DNA of 39,153 nt from CAYWIT01 sp964458415 (GTDB lineage Bacteria; Pseudomonadota; Alphaproteobacteria; Micavibrionales; UBA2020), in the NCBI GenBank assembly GCA_964458415.1, contig CAYWIT010000022.1, positions 1 through 39,153 of the forward strand. The letters run 5' to 3'. The notes under the pieces are model-generated. The model was not told the DNA's origin. It saw nothing but the letters and a program-made list of their open reading frames with translations, and did no database searches. Positions 30,714 through 39,153 of the stretch are shown here, one piece after another. Made by a program: the position numbers and the translations under genes. Each line of letters starts with the position of its first letter. Position 1 is the stretch's first letter.

Positions 30714-31210
30714 CGAACCCTGCTACGCACTATGACATTGATATCCGCCGGGACGGGACCTGGTATTATCAGGGCACTCCTATCCGGCGTCCTGCGCTGG
30801 TCAAGCTTTTTTCGACTGTTTTGCAAAGGGACGCCGGTGGCGCTTACTGGCTGGTCACTCCCGCCGAGCGGGGGCAGATTACGGTGGAAGACTCCCCCTT
30901 TCTGGCGGTCGAGGTCCGGAGCGCGGGGGAGGGTCTGGCGCAGGAGTTGTTTTTGCGGACAAATATGGACGAATGGGTGGCGGTGGGGCCGGATCATCCG
31001 TTACGATTTTCTTTTTGTCCGGCGTATGGCGCTGCCGTACCCTATGTGCTGGTGCGCGGCGGGCTGGAGGCGCGGGTGGTGCGCCCCGTCTATTACGCGC
31101 TCGCGGCGCTGATGGTGGAAAGCCCGACGGAGAAAGGGCTTTACGGCTTGTGGAGCAAGGGGCGGTTCTATGCGCTGGACAACGAGAGAAACGGAGAGCG
31201 GGCGGCATGA
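30710..31210 (+). CDS. DUF1285 domain protein
   Basis: 166 residues. The opening YDIDIRRDGTWYYQGTPIRRPALVKLFSTVL is split across the family's first block (DGTWYYQGTPI, RPALVKLFSTVL), followed by YWLVTPAERGQITVEDSPF; these are diagnostic of DUF1285. The function is unknown. The family often neighbours cca in alphaproteobacteria, as here, with 4-nt overlaps on both sides. Confidence 0.88.
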   Translation: MTNPATHYDIDIRRDGTWYYQGTPIRRPALVKLFSTVLQRDAGGAYWLVTPAERGQITVEDSPFLAVEVRSAGEGLAQELFLRTNMDEWVAVGPDHPLRFSFCPAYGAAVPYVLVRGGLEARVVRPVYYALAALMVESPTEKGLYGLWSKGRFYALDNERNGERAA

Positions 31211-32454
31211 CGGAACAACCCCCCTTCAGCGGACGGATCAGCAAGACGGCATGGATGGCGGCGCCGGAAACGCAGCGCGTGATGGCGGCCTTGCAGGACG
31301 AAGGCGGCGAAGCCCGCTTCGTCGGCGGCTGTGTGCGGGATACGCTGGTGAATCGCAAAGTGATGGATATTGATATTGCGACTCCGCTGAAGCCGGATGC
31401 GGTGATCGCAAGGCTGGAGCGTCATAAAATCAGGTATGCGCCCACGGGGCTGAAGCACGGCACGGTCACAGCTATTGTGGAGGGCCGGCCTTTCGAAATC
31501 ACGACGTTGCGGATAGATGCCAATACTTTCGGGCGGCATGCCGATGTGCTTTTCACCGATGACTGGAAAAAGGACGCCGCGCGGCGCGATTTTACGATTA
31601 ACGCGATATTCTGCACCATAGAGGGGGATATTTACGACCCGTATAATGGCGTGGAAGATCTGCGGCGCGGGCGTGTTGCCTTTGTCGGCGATCCGGAACG
31701 CCGCATTCAGGAAGACATTTTGCGGATTTTGCGCTTTTTCCGGTTCTATGCGCATTTTGGCAAGGGGATGCCGGATCCGGCGGGGCTGCGGGCGGTGTCG
31801 AAACTGGCGCATTTGCTGCCGCGATTGTCCGCCGAAAGAATCCGGCAGGAAACGCTGAAGCTGCTGGAGGCGCCGGCCTGCGCCGCGGTCTGGCGGATCA
31901 TGCTGGAACAGGGCGTTGTCACGCATTTTCTGCCGGAAGCGACAAATATCCGCGCGCTGGAGAGACTGGTTGCGCTGGAAGAAAAATATGAAAGCGAGTC
32001 CTATCCGTTACGGCGGCTGGCCGCTTTGTTGATTGTGACGCCCGACGGGGTGCGCCACATTGCGGCGGCGCTGCGGCTTTCCAATGCCGAAGGCGTCCAG
32101 TTGTTGCAGATGGTCCGCGCGGAGGACGAAATTTCAACGATGATGGATCATGCCGCCGTGCGGCAACTGGTTTACCATGTCGGAAATGATATGGCGCGCA
32201 GTCTGCTGCTGCTGGCGGCGGCGCGGAGCGGCGAGGAAAACGATTTGCCGGCTCTTTACGGCTGGGCGACGACTTTCCGCGCGCCGCGGTTTCCGTTGGT
32301 GGGCGAGGACGTGCTGAAACTGGGGTGTCCGCCCGGACCGGAAGTCGGAGAGGCGCTCAAAGCGCTGGAAGACTGGTGGCTGGATGAGGATTTCCGTCCC
32401 GGGCGGCGCGAAAGCCTTGCCCGCCTGAAAGAGTTTTTAGGCCCAGAATCCTGA
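31207..32454 (+). CDS. cca: CCA-adding enzyme / tRNA nucleotidyltransferase
   Basis: 415 residues from ATG 31207, which overlaps the DUF1285 stop (ATGA). Class II nucleotidyltransferase motifs: FVGGCVRDTLVN, the catalytic DIDIAT, RRDFTINA, and the GVEDLRRGRVAFVGDP and ERIRQE blocks. It builds or repairs the 3' CCA end of tRNAs. No HD phosphohydrolase domain is visible. Confidence 0.93.
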   Translation: MTEQPPFSGRISKTAWMAAPETQRVMAALQDEGGEARFVGGCVRDTLVNRKVMDIDIATPLKPDAVIARLERHKIRYAPTGLKHGTVTAIVEGRPFEITTLRIDANTFGRHADVLFTDDWKKDAARRDFTINAIFCTIEGDIYDPYNGVEDLRRGRVAFVGDPERRIQEDILRILRFFRFYAHFGKGMPDPAGLRAVSKLAHLLPRLSAERIRQETLKLLEAPACAAVWRIMLEQGVVTHFLPEATNIRALERLVALEEKYESESYPLRRLAALLIVTPDGVRHIAAALRLSNAEGVQLLQMVRAEDEISTMMDHAAVRQLVYHVGNDMARSLLLLAAARSGEENDLPALYGWATTFRAPRFPLVGEDVLKLGCPPGPEVGEALKALEDWWLDEDFRPGRRESLARLKEFLGPES

Positions 32455-32471
32455 AAGGGCCGAAGAAGCCG

Positions 32472-32918
32472 TCAGAGCCGGAAGCCGCCAGAGGGGCCGT
32501 TTTTCTTTTTGGGCGCATAGGTCAGCGGTTTCATCGGCGTGATGGATTTTTTTTCTTCCGGCGTTTCCGTAGCAGGTTTTTGTGCCGTATTTTTATCTGC
32601 GTCCGGCAGCGCGTTGAGCAGGGTGTCTGTTATCCCTTTTCTGAGGTCGGCGTAGGTGATGGAATTGGCGTAATCAAAGGCTGTTTTGCCGTCGATATCT
32701 TTTGCAAGGATATCGGCGCCCCGTTCAATCATCGGCGCGACCCATTTGGCGTGGCTAAAGTGAATGGCGAGCATCAGCGGGGTTTGCTGTGTTGCCGTTC
32801 TGGCGTTGATATCGGCGCCCTTTTTCAGGCACAAAACAAAGCGCTCCCAGTCCTGATTGCGCAGGGCTTGAAAGAGATGTTTCTCGGTAATTCTTTTCTG
32901 GTCGCTGGATATCGTCAT
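32472..32918 (-). CDS. Ankyrin-repeat protein
   Basis: 148 residues, cytoplasmic. Two or three ankyrin repeats (about residues 15-85): FVLCLKKGADINARTATQQT with TPLMLAIHF, then MIERGADILAKDIDGKTAFDYA. The tail is lysine- and proline-rich. It converges on cca with a 17-nt gap. Its upstream 279 nt (32919-33197) are AT-rich, shared with the next divergent gene, and probably hold both promoters. A housekeeping or secreted-effector role cannot be told apart; effector status in a type IVB strain is only a thought. Confidence 0.8.
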   Translation of the reverse strand: MTISSDQKRITEKHLFQALRNQDWERFVLCLKKGADINARTATQQTPLMLAIHFSHAKWVAPMIERGADILAKDIDGKTAFDYANSITYADLRKGITDTLLNALPDADKNTAQKPATETPEEKKSITPMKPLTYAPKKKNGPSGGFRL

Positions 32919-33197
32919 GTCATTATTGTTCCGGGCGGTTTTTCTTGTCCGCCGTGATACGGAGAAAACTTGTCGGTGTTCACTTTAGCGTTAGAACGTT
33001 ATTAAAAAAATAAAGTTATGTCAATATAAAGCGTGCGATGGGATCTGATTCATATAAACATTCAAATAAAACAATTGGTTAGTGATGAAAGAAAATTAAC
33101 CCTTCAGGGGTGGAACAACAGGCTTGATTTGTTATGTTAAAAATATTACAGTCAGCATCGGTAAATAAGCCGATTCTACAGAGCAACGAGCAAAACC

Positions 33198-33845
33198 ATG
33201 ACTGCGCATAAAAAAACGAATATCAGAAAAATTTTTACCGAGGTGGCGGGCTATCTGGCCAGCGGCGTGATCGGCGCGGGCATCGCCTGTACCGGCTATG
33301 AGCTGACCGCGAATAAATATGAAGCCGTGGATACGCCGCATGCGCGGATCGTCAAGGCCGAATTCGAACGGCAGCTGGCGGTGATCGAGGACGACCAGAA
33401 GGATCTGGCGCTGACCGATGATGAAGGTCTGGCGATTGCCCTTGAGGTCAAAAAGAACAGATTTGTGGTCGATACGGTCATGAACGCAGAGCTGGGCGAG
33501 CAGGACCTGACAAATCTGGCGTTGCGGTTCAATGCCATTCCGGCGCTGGATGGAATCCGGTTCAATTTCCCGGGGAATAGCGGCGTCTATCGCAATGAAT
33601 GCCTGGCAGAGGTCGATGATACCCAGCCTGCGACGGATGCGGCGGCCGAAGTGCAGAAATGCATGGCTGAAATGGGCGCGGCGCGCTTCTGCATGCAGGG
33701 GGTGCTGGGCGGCGCTGGATTGCTTGTCGGGATGGGGGCTTATGGCGCCACAACACCGCTGCGCCGCCGGATGGACGAAAAGAAGGCCAAGCAGGTGAAA
33801 AAGAAAAAAGCGGCGCATTCTCATGCCCGTAAACCGCAGCCATAG
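33198..33845 (+). CDS. Unknown membrane protein with two hydrophobic segments
   Basis: 215 residues, no family recognised. A basic N-terminus (MTAHKKTNIRKIF) precedes a first helix at about residues 16-35 (LASGVIGAGIACTGYEL). A central acidic domain with paired cysteines (ECLAEV, KCMAEM) follows. A second helix lies at about 172-190 (GVLGGAGLLVGMGAYGA), then a very basic Lys-rich tail. Both ends are basic, suggesting a cytoplasmic N- and C-terminus with a periplasmic middle. It is followed closely by the OsmC gene (11 nt). Confidence 0.65.
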   Translation: MTAHKKTNIRKIFTEVAGYLASGVIGAGIACTGYELTANKYEAVDTPHARIVKAEFERQLAVIEDDQKDLALTDDEGLAIALEVKKNRFVVDTVMNAELGEQDLTNLALRFNAIPALDGIRFNFPGNSGVYRNECLAEVDDTQPATDAAAEVQKCMAEMGAARFCMQGVLGGAGLLVGMGAYGATTPLRRRMDEKKAKQVKKKKAAHSHARKPQP

Positions 33846-33856
33846 AGAGAAAAATC

Positions 33857-34279
33857 ATGAGCGATCAGCAAACGGTTGTGACCGTCACGGAAACCGGCGA
33901 AGGGCTCTATACACAGGCGGTTTCTGCGGGCGCGCATAGGCTGGTGGCGGACGAACCGGCGGATCTGGGCGGCCTTGACAAGGGGCCGGCACCCTATGAT
34001 TTTTTGCTGGCGGCGCTGGGGGCTTGCACGTCAATGACCCTGCGCATGTACGCCAATCAGAAAAAATGGGATCTGCAAAAGGTGACGGTGCGGCTGACAC
34101 ATCATAAGGAAACCGATGCCGAAGGAAAAAGAACGGATATCATTACGCGCGATATCGGCGTGACCGGCGCGCTGGATGAAACGCAGCGGGCCCGGCTGCT
34201 GGAAATCGCGAATAAATGCCCGGTGCACCGGACGCTGGTCGAAAACCGGCCGCAGGTGATCAGCGCTTTGATGGAATAG
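33857..34279 (+). CDS. OsmC-family peroxidase-like protein
   Basis: 140 residues. Two OsmC-fold cysteines are visible, in LLAALGACTSMTLRMYA and NKCPVHRTL, the thiol pair that reduces organic hydroperoxides in OsmC/Ohr enzymes. Length and the GPAPYDFLLAALGACT block fit the YhfA/OsmC group. A GAGAGAAA-type ribosome binding site lies upstream. Cytoplasmic. Confidence 0.9.
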   Translation: MSDQQTVVTVTETGEGLYTQAVSAGAHRLVADEPADLGGLDKGPAPYDFLLAALGACTSMTLRMYANQKKWDLQKVTVRLTHHKETDAEGKRTDIITRDIGVTGALDETQRARLLEIANKCPVHRTLVENRPQVISALME

Positions 34280-34365
34280 CGGCCCCCACTTGTTTTCCAG
34301 AAGTTTGAACCGCTTTGCTTTTTTTCATTTCTGCGCTATGAATGAAAAGTATAGAGGGGCGGCAA

Positions 34366-35187
34366 ATGACAAAAAGAATTCTGATTGGGTTGATGGTGTT
34401 TGTCGTCATGGCGGGGCTGTTGATTCACGCTGGAACGGCGGATGCGGCGGAAGACCGGCGGCATCCGGAATTGCAGAAATTTGAAAGCGAAGGCGGCCGG
34501 ATAGAGTTTCTCGGCCATGCGCTGGGACTGGACGGCTGGCTGTTGCTGACAAAAGACGGCCGCGCGCAATATGCCTATACCTCGCCGGAAGGCGGATTGG
34601 TGCTGGGAATGCTGGTCAATCCTGACGGCACGGTGGAAACCGCCAATCAGCTGAAGGCTTATAAAGCAAAAATGGAAGGGGCGCAGGAGTCTTTGCCGGG
34701 GGCGGACAAGGGGGCCTCCAAGGCCGAACAGCTTTATGCCGCCGTGGAAAAATCCAATTGGGTCGCGCTGGGGAACAAGGACGCGCCCTATCTTTATATG
34801 TTTATGAATGTCAGTTGCGAGCATTGTCAGGCTTTCTGGAAGGATTTGCAAAGAACGGTGGAGAAGGGTAACTTGCAGGTACGGTTTGTGCCGTTTGGCA
34901 AGCTGGCTGAAAATAACGAGGGTGGCGCGGCGCTGCTTTCGGTCCCCGATCCCGCAGCGGCCTGGCAGGAGTATCTGGCCGGAAAAACCGAGGCACTGGG
35001 CAAGGACAAGATCAGTCCCGGCGCGCTGGACAAGGTTGCGGCAAATACGGCGCTGGCAGAAGAGTGGAGGCTGAAAGGCACGCCCTTCACGCTTTACCGC
35101 AAGCTCGGCGATGGAACCGTATTGGCGGTGGTGGGGCGGCCTGCGAATGTGATGCTGGTATTGGCCGATCTGCTCAGAAACAAATGA
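34366..35187 (+). CDS. Periplasmic DsbC/DsbG-like thiol oxidoreductase
   Basis: 273 residues from ATG 34366, chosen for GAGGGGC about 6 nt upstream; a start at 34342 is possible. An N-terminal signal (RILIGLMVFVVMAGLLIHAG) is followed by a DsbC/G-like dimerisation region and a thioredoxin fold with CEHC at residues 151-154 (NVSCEHCQAFW) and the cis-Pro segment GTPFTLYRK. It should shuffle disulfides in the periplasm. Its place upstream of the transglycosylase and dotDCB suggests, but does not prove, that it helps fold secretion-system parts. Confidence 0.82.
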   Translation: MTKRILIGLMVFVVMAGLLIHAGTADAAEDRRHPELQKFESEGGRIEFLGHALGLDGWLLLTKDGRAQYAYTSPEGGLVLGMLVNPDGTVETANQLKAYKAKMEGAQESLPGADKGASKAEQLYAAVEKSNWVALGNKDAPYLYMFMNVSCEHCQAFWKDLQRTVEKGNLQVRFVPFGKLAENNEGGAALLSVPDPAAAWQEYLAGKTEALGKDKISPGALDKVAANTALAEEWRLKGTPFTLYRKLGDGTVLAVVGRPANVMLVLADLLRNK

Positions 35188-35203
35188 AGGGTATTTGACG
35201 ATC

Positions 35204-35683
35204 ATGATTACGGCGCAAGCCTTGGCAGTATGCATTTTTTCGGCGGCGCAGACCTATGCCGTGCCGCCCTCGGTGATACTCGGTATTCTGCATGTCGAGG
35301 GCGGGCGCGTCGGTCAGGCGGTGAAAAATACCAACAGCACCTATGATCTTGGCCCGATGCAGATCAATACGCTCTGGATACCGGAACTGGCGCGGCATTG
35401 GCGCGTCAGCGAAAAGACGGCCTTGCGGATGGTGCGGGACGATGCCTGCGTCAATATCGGGGTCGGGGCCTGGATTCTGCGCACCAAAATGGGGGAAACC
35501 GGCAGTCTTTATGAAGGAATTGCCTGGTATCATTCCGCCACTCCGCATCTGGGGCATAAATACCGGGACAAGGTCATGCGGGCGATGCAAAAATATCGCC
35601 TTGTGCGCGCACCTTCCGATCTGGTAACCGCTTATAACAGGCGGTCGCCGGCGCCCGTTGCGCAGGAACGGAGCCCCGGTTAA
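35204..35683 (+). CDS. Lytic transglycosylase-like protein (SLT fold)
   Basis: 159 residues from ATG 35204; a TTG at 35195 is the alternative but lies only 3 nt from the GAAGGG. The SLT/IagB-like core is clear: VPPSVILGILHVEGG with the catalytic Glu at residue 32, then NTNSTYDLGPMQINTLW and IAWYHSATPHLGHKYRDKV. Such enzymes open peptidoglycan for envelope-spanning machines (VirB1, IagB). No convincing signal peptide precedes the domain, which is unusual for a wall enzyme. Position next to dotDCB suggests it serves that system. Confidence 0.8.
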   Translation: MITAQALAVCIFSAAQTYAVPPSVILGILHVEGGRVGQAVKNTNSTYDLGPMQINTLWIPELARHWRVSEKTALRMVRDDACVNIGVGAWILRTKMGETGSLYEGIAWYHSATPHLGHKYRDKVMRAMQKYRLVRAPSDLVTAYNRRSPAPVAQERSPG

Positions 35684-35770
35684 ATTTTATCAATTTATCT
35701 TTCACATGTTCACAATTCTGCCGTGATTATAGGGTAGAGTACGATTGTGGGTGTTTTCAGGAGAAAGGTT

Positions 35771-36373
35771 ATGAATCCGCAAAAAGGCAACGCGCTGTTT
35801 TTAATTTTGATCGCCGTGGCTTTGTTCGCGGCGCTGAGCTACGCCGTCACGCAATCGGGACGGGGCGGGGGATCGATTGAAAAAGAGCAAACCCTGATCA
35901 AGGCGGCAAAAATTATCCAGTATGCCGGGGCAATGCGTTCGGCAACAACGCGGATGCTGTTGACCGGGACAACTATCGATACCTTCCAGTTCGGGACGAA
36001 TGATGGCAGCGGGGACCTTATTCCCTGTACAAGCGGGGCGGATTGCCTTTTTGCGCCGGAGGGTGGCGGCGTGCTATGGGATCCGCTGCCGGGGTTTAAG
36101 GACTTTGGGTATTATAATCCGGCTTCCGGGGCGGAGTCTCTGTTTAATGTTGTTGGTGTGGGCACTGCTGCCAACGATGTTGTTTTCTGGTTCTGGATCG
36201 AGAATACGGCGCAGGCACGGGCCATTTGCACGGAAATCAATAAAAGCCTTGGCCGGACAATTCCGCTCCCGGCCGGGCAGTTTTTCAGTATCAGCAGCGA
36301 GGAGCCGGGCGAGACGATCGGCTGCGACAATGGCGGCGGTTACCGGTTTTACGTGACTCTGGTCGAACGTTAA
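35771..36373 (+). CDS. Pilin-like membrane-anchored protein of unknown function
   Basis: 200 residues from ATG 35771, with AGGAGAAAGG upstream; the frame starting at a GTG at 35747 lacks this. A short polar start (MNPQKGNA) is followed by a hydrophobic helix (LFLILIAVALFAALSYAV) and a long periplasmic domain with four cysteines (PCTSGADC, AICTEI, IGCDNG). The layout recalls pseudopilins, but no Gly-Phe-Glu prepilin cleavage site is seen. No family assigned. It lies just upstream of dotDCB and may be an accessory component. Confidence 0.6.
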   Translation: MNPQKGNALFLILIAVALFAALSYAVTQSGRGGGSIEKEQTLIKAAKIIQYAGAMRSATTRMLLTGTTIDTFQFGTNDGSGDLIPCTSGADCLFAPEGGGVLWDPLPGFKDFGYYNPASGAESLFNVVGVGTAANDVVFWFWIENTAQARAICTEINKSLGRTIPLPAGQFFSISSEEPGETIGCDNGGGYRFYVTLVER

Positions 36374-36508
36374 GCCGGCGAGTTTTCAGAACATAAAAGA
36401 AAAAAGAGAGAAAGCTGCGCTTGTCTGTTTGCATCCCCGAAAAAAATGGTTAATATCAACCTCTAAATATCCTCAGTTTCTCTGAAGGGCAGTGGTGGAA
36501 CAAGTCTC

Positions 36509-37000
36509 ATGAATACAAAAATCTCCTTTATTGGCGCGGTAACCTTGTCTCTGGCCGTGGCGGCTTGTGCGCCCATGACCAAAATAGATCAGCAGCTTGT
36601 GGCCGAGCCGGATCCCGTCTCGCTGCGGCTGGCCTCGGCGGTGGACCGCGCTTCGGCGGCGCTGCAGACGCTGGCTTCGGTCGAGCAGGCGCGGCACCCG
36701 CAAGCTTCCATCCAGACCGTCCCCCACGCGCCGCAGGAATTGCGCCGGATCGTTTCGCTGGACTGGGTCGGGCCGATTGAACCGCTGACCCGCCGTCTGG
36801 CGGATCGTGCGGGGTATCAAACGCAAATCAACGGCGATGTGCCGCCGGTGCCTGTGGTCATTTCCGTTCAGGCCAAGCAGAAATCCGTTATCGAGGTGCT
36901 GCGCGATGTTGGCCTGCAGGCCGGACAACGGGCGGATGTGGTTGTGGATCCTGAACGCAAAATTGTGGAGCTGAACTATGCGCCTGTCTCCGGCGAATAA
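36509..37000 (+). CDS. dotD: DotD, outer-membrane core lipoprotein of the type IVB secretion system
   Basis: 163 residues, the same length as Legionella DotD. The lipoprotein signal ends at AVAACAP. The C-terminal domain has the DotD core: SLDWVGPIEPLTRRLADRAG, then VPVVISVQAKQKSVIEVLRDVGLQAG and KIVELNYA, an N0-secretin-like fold. DotD works with DotC and DotH in the outer-membrane part of the core complex and helps DotH reach it. It overlaps dotC by 23 nt, so the two are coupled. Confidence 0.88.
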   Translation: MNTKISFIGAVTLSLAVAACAPMTKIDQQLVAEPDPVSLRLASAVDRASAALQTLASVEQARHPQASIQTVPHAPQELRRIVSLDWVGPIEPLTRRLADRAGYQTQINGDVPPVPVVISVQAKQKSVIEVLRDVGLQAGQRADVVVDPERKIVELNYAPVSGE

Positions 37001-38144
37001 AGCGACGGCACTCGGTGTCGGGCTGATGATGGGCTTGATCTCTTCTGTCGCTGTTGCGCAGACGGAGGTGCAAACCTTGCCAACGGGGCCCACAGCCGCG
37101 GAATTTCAGGCGGCGATGGCATCATCGGATCCGCAGGCGGCGCTTTCCGCCCTGTCGCAGCGCTCTGTGGGTTATGCAGCCCCGCCCTATGCCATGTTTG
37201 CGCCGGCACCGGAAGAGGAAAAAGGGATGACGCAGGCGGAATATGATGCCGCCTTGAAAAATGCCGACAGTCCGGTTTATAAAGCGGACGCTCTGGCCAA
37301 TCAGGCCAAACGGGAAGGCATGCTGAAGGATTTTGCCCTGCAGGGGGCTGCGGCCAAGCCGGTGTTTTTGCTCGACGAGCCAGCCCCCCCGCCGGTGGAG
37401 ACTTTGCAGGATATCCGGGCGGCGCATGGCGGCGCGTCGGACTTTATCGACGAGGTGATCAGCGAGGATATCGCCATTGATATCCGCCGCGACGCCCAGA
37501 AGGAAGCGGCGCTCTCTTATGGCGCCAGAGGCGGTCTGGCCAAGCGGAACTATCAGATCATGGAGCGTCTTTACGGCTATGAAGGCGTGCTCGACAAGGT
37601 TTTCAATTTCCGCGCTTTGCTGGTGCGCGCGCCTTCCGGCCTGCTGATCGAGCCGCCGATCGTCAAGGAAGCGCTGGACGCCATGGTTATTACCGAAGGC
37701 GGCGTTGAAGCCGCCGTGGCGGATCGCGTCCTGAACATCAACAAACAGGCGAAGATTGTTTCCGCGCCGCGCGACTGGCGGCAGTATCTTGTCATGAATT
37801 ACGCAACGGAAATCGCGCCGCCGCCACGGGTTTTGTGGCCGAAAAACAAGCAGGAACAGGCCGAGTGGAACACCTGGGTCAAGCAGGGCTGGGACGCCGG
37901 CTATGGTCAGGGCGAGCAGATTTTCGACGCGAACATCAATCGGCTGGTCGCTGATTATAACGGGATGGTGCGTTACCGGATGCTCCTGACACAGGGGATG
38001 ATTTCCCAGCCTTACGCGCTGCAGGAAGATCGTGGCGTGACGGGCGGCGGTGATGAAATGCGTGTTGGCGACCGGGCGTTGCGGATTACGGGACCGTCAC
38101 AATTGCTGACGGGGGCAGATCTATGGAAGCCGGCAGACCGGTAA
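36978..38144 (+). CDS. dotC: DotC, type IVB secretion core protein without lipobox
   Basis: 388 residues. The C-terminal two thirds match DotC: ALSYGARGGLAKR, the WRQYLVMNYATEIAPPP block, WNTWVKQGWDAGYGQGEQIF, and GVTGGGDEMRVGDRALRIT. Compared with the Legionella protein (about 300 residues, a lipoprotein), this one has an N-terminal extension of about 150 residues including a Pro-rich part and ends soon after the RIT block. It has a cleavable-type signal (ALGVGLMMGLISSVAVAQ) but no lipobox and no cysteine at all. GGAG lies 8 nt upstream of the ATG. It overlaps dotD and dotB by about 22 nt each. Confidence 0.88.
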   Translation: MRLSPANKATALGVGLMMGLISSVAVAQTEVQTLPTGPTAAEFQAAMASSDPQAALSALSQRSVGYAAPPYAMFAPAPEEEKGMTQAEYDAALKNADSPVYKADALANQAKREGMLKDFALQGAAAKPVFLLDEPAPPPVETLQDIRAAHGGASDFIDEVISEDIAIDIRRDAQKEAALSYGARGGLAKRNYQIMERLYGYEGVLDKVFNFRALLVRAPSGLLIEPPIVKEALDAMVITEGGVEAAVADRVLNINKQAKIVSAPRDWRQYLVMNYATEIAPPPRVLWPKNKQEQAEWNTWVKQGWDAGYGQGEQIFDANINRLVADYNGMVRYRMLLTQGMISQPYALQEDRGVTGGGDEMRVGDRALRITGPSQLLTGADLWKPADR

Positions 38145-39153
38145 GCCTTCTCAAGAAGGGGATAGACGATCTCAAGGAAACCTGGCCGGGCGAGCCGGAT
38201 CGTTTCCTCGAGCATCATATCGACCCCTTTTTGCTCTGGTGCGTGAAAAAAGGCGCTTCTGATATTACCTTTCAGTCGAACCGTGCCGTCTTTAGCGAGA
38301 TTCACGGCGTGCTTTATCCTTCTACATACCGGACGCTGGATGCGGCGGATATGACGGCGGCGATTACCCGTCTTTACGGGACGGAGGCGCTGGCGATTCT
38401 GGCGGGTGGCGCCGACATCGATCTTTCCTATGAAATCATGGTTGACCGCTTTACGCGCACGCGCTTTCGCGTGAACATGACGGCGATTCTGGCGGATGGC
38501 CGTGATGGTATTCAGATCACGATGCGGACGTTGCCGCAGGCGCCGCCGACAATGAAGCAGCTGAATATCGAAGAAGAGATCATCAAGGCGTGGAAGCCGC
38601 GTCAGGGGCTGGTGCTGGTGACGGGGCCGACGGGATCGGGTAAATCGACGCTGCTGGCGGCGGGCAACCGCATGCTGATCGAAAGCGCGCATGGGTGCGG
38701 CAAGATGCTGACTTATGAAGCGCCGATTGAGTTCACTTACGATACGATTGTCAGCCGCCGCAGTCTGGTAGCGCAAACCGAAATCCCCCGCCATCTGCCG
38801 ACATTCGCTGCCGGGGTCAGAAACGCGCTGCGCCGCAAGCCGGAAATCATTCTGGTGGGGGAGGCGCGCGACCGCGAGACGATTTCCGCCGCGATCGAGG
38901 CCGGGCAGACCGGTCATACCGTTTATGCCACGGTGCATACCACGGGGGTGGCGGCGACGATTCGCCGGATGGTCTCTACTTTTGAGCCCTCGGAACGCTC
39001 GGAACGGGCTTATTCGCTTATGGAAACGCTGCGGTTAATAGTTACGCAAACATTAGTCCCTAGAATAGGGGGGGGGCGCGTGGCGTTGCGCGAGTATATG
39101 GAGTTTGACGAGGAAGTACGGGAACGGATGCTGAATATGTCGTTTGACAAATG
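38123..39153 (+). CDS. dotB: DotB, type IVB secretion ATPase (partial at window end)
   Basis: 343 complete codons before the window ends; Legionella DotB has about 377, so about 30 residues are missing. A PilT/VirB11-like hexameric traffic ATPase. Visible motifs: Walker A GPTGSGKST at residues 168-176, Asp-box region around YEAPIEFTY, Walker B IILVGEARDRET, and a His box around HTVYATVHTTG. It powers substrate transfer from the cytoplasmic face. It begins 22 nt inside dotC, completing a dotD-dotC-dotB operon in the order known from Dot/Icm and IncI loci. Confidence 0.92.
   Translation, partial: MEAGRPVSLLKKGIDDLKETWPGEPDRFLEHHIDPFLLWCVKKGASDITFQSNRAVFSEIHGVLYPSTYRTLDAADMTAAITRLYGTEALAILAGGADIDLSYEIMVDRFTRTRFRVNMTAILADGRDGIQITMRTLPQAPPTMKQLNIEEEIIKAWKPRQGLVLVTGPTGSGKSTLLAAGNRMLIESAHGCGKMLTYEAPIEFTYDTIVSRRSLVAQTEIPRHLPTFAAGVRNALRRKPEIILVGEARDRETISAAIEAGQTGHTVYATVHTTGVAATIRRMVSTFEPSERSERAYSLMETLRLIVTQTLVPRIGGGRVALREYMEFDEEVRERMLNMSFDK

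Overview
The window looks like a scaffold from an alphaproteobacterium. The evidence is the set of housekeeping genes (BI-1 family protein, tesA/ybbA/ybbP-like cluster, thpR, DUF1285, cca, OsmC) and a dotD-dotC-dotB cluster of a type IVB (Dot/Icm-like) secretion system at the right edge. The exact lineage is not readable from the sequence. The right part (about 23.2-39.2 kb) is GC-rich and densely packed. The left part (1 to about 22.9 kb) is visibly AT-richer outside the giant gene, carries regulators, a recombinase remnant and broken genes, and ends at a tRNA-Ala(GGC). I read the left part as a genomic island.

Region 1 (1-17.1 kb) is the most interesting. It opens with an XRE-type regulator and a palindromic operator-like site. 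Four consecutive pairs follow, each a small lipoprotein directly upstream of a secreted-effector-like gene without a signal peptide. The pairs are: lipoprotein + GHSLG lipase-like protein; a diverged copy with a broken lipase; lipoprotein + HEMVH metallopeptidase-like head with a truncated linker; lipoprotein + a 3591-residue RTX protein with a C-terminal type I secretion signal. The third and fourth effectors share a linker that is identical over 513 nt (inferred), while their N-terminal heads are unrelated. The first three lipoproteins share leader and signal peptide, but the third has an unrelated mature domain. I interpret this as a polymorphic toxin/immunity array in which N-terminal heads are exchanged on one RTX stalk. 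Deleting the DNA between the two linker copies would fuse the metallopeptidase head in frame to the stalk and remove the resident head together with its own lipoprotein. A 100-N scaffold gap lies inside the first linker copy and can be explained exactly as an assembly repeat.

Region 2 (17.1-22.9 kb) holds a TPR-glycosyltransferase just after the RTX gene, then a defence-like or mobile module: an unknown protein, an XRE-ImmA/IrrE fusion, and a HamA/DUF1837-like gene cut off after 'KGCDVI' and joined to a large serine recombinase lacking its catalytic N-terminus. A small unknown gene follows.

Region 3 (23.0-32.9 kb) is ordinary chromosome: tRNA-Ala, BI-1 protein with a strong terminator, AlkC-like HEAT protein, divergent ybbP-ybbA / tesA with overlapping starts, an MFS transporter, then thpR-DUF1285-cca overlapping by 4 nt each, and an ankyrin protein.

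Region 4 (33.2-39.2 kb) leads into the type IVB secretion cluster: an unknown two-helix membrane protein, OsmC, a DsbC/G-like thiol oxidoreductase, a lytic transglycosylase-like protein, a pilin-like anchored protein, then dotD, dotC and dotB (cut by the window end). No type I secretion apparatus for the RTX protein lies in the window.
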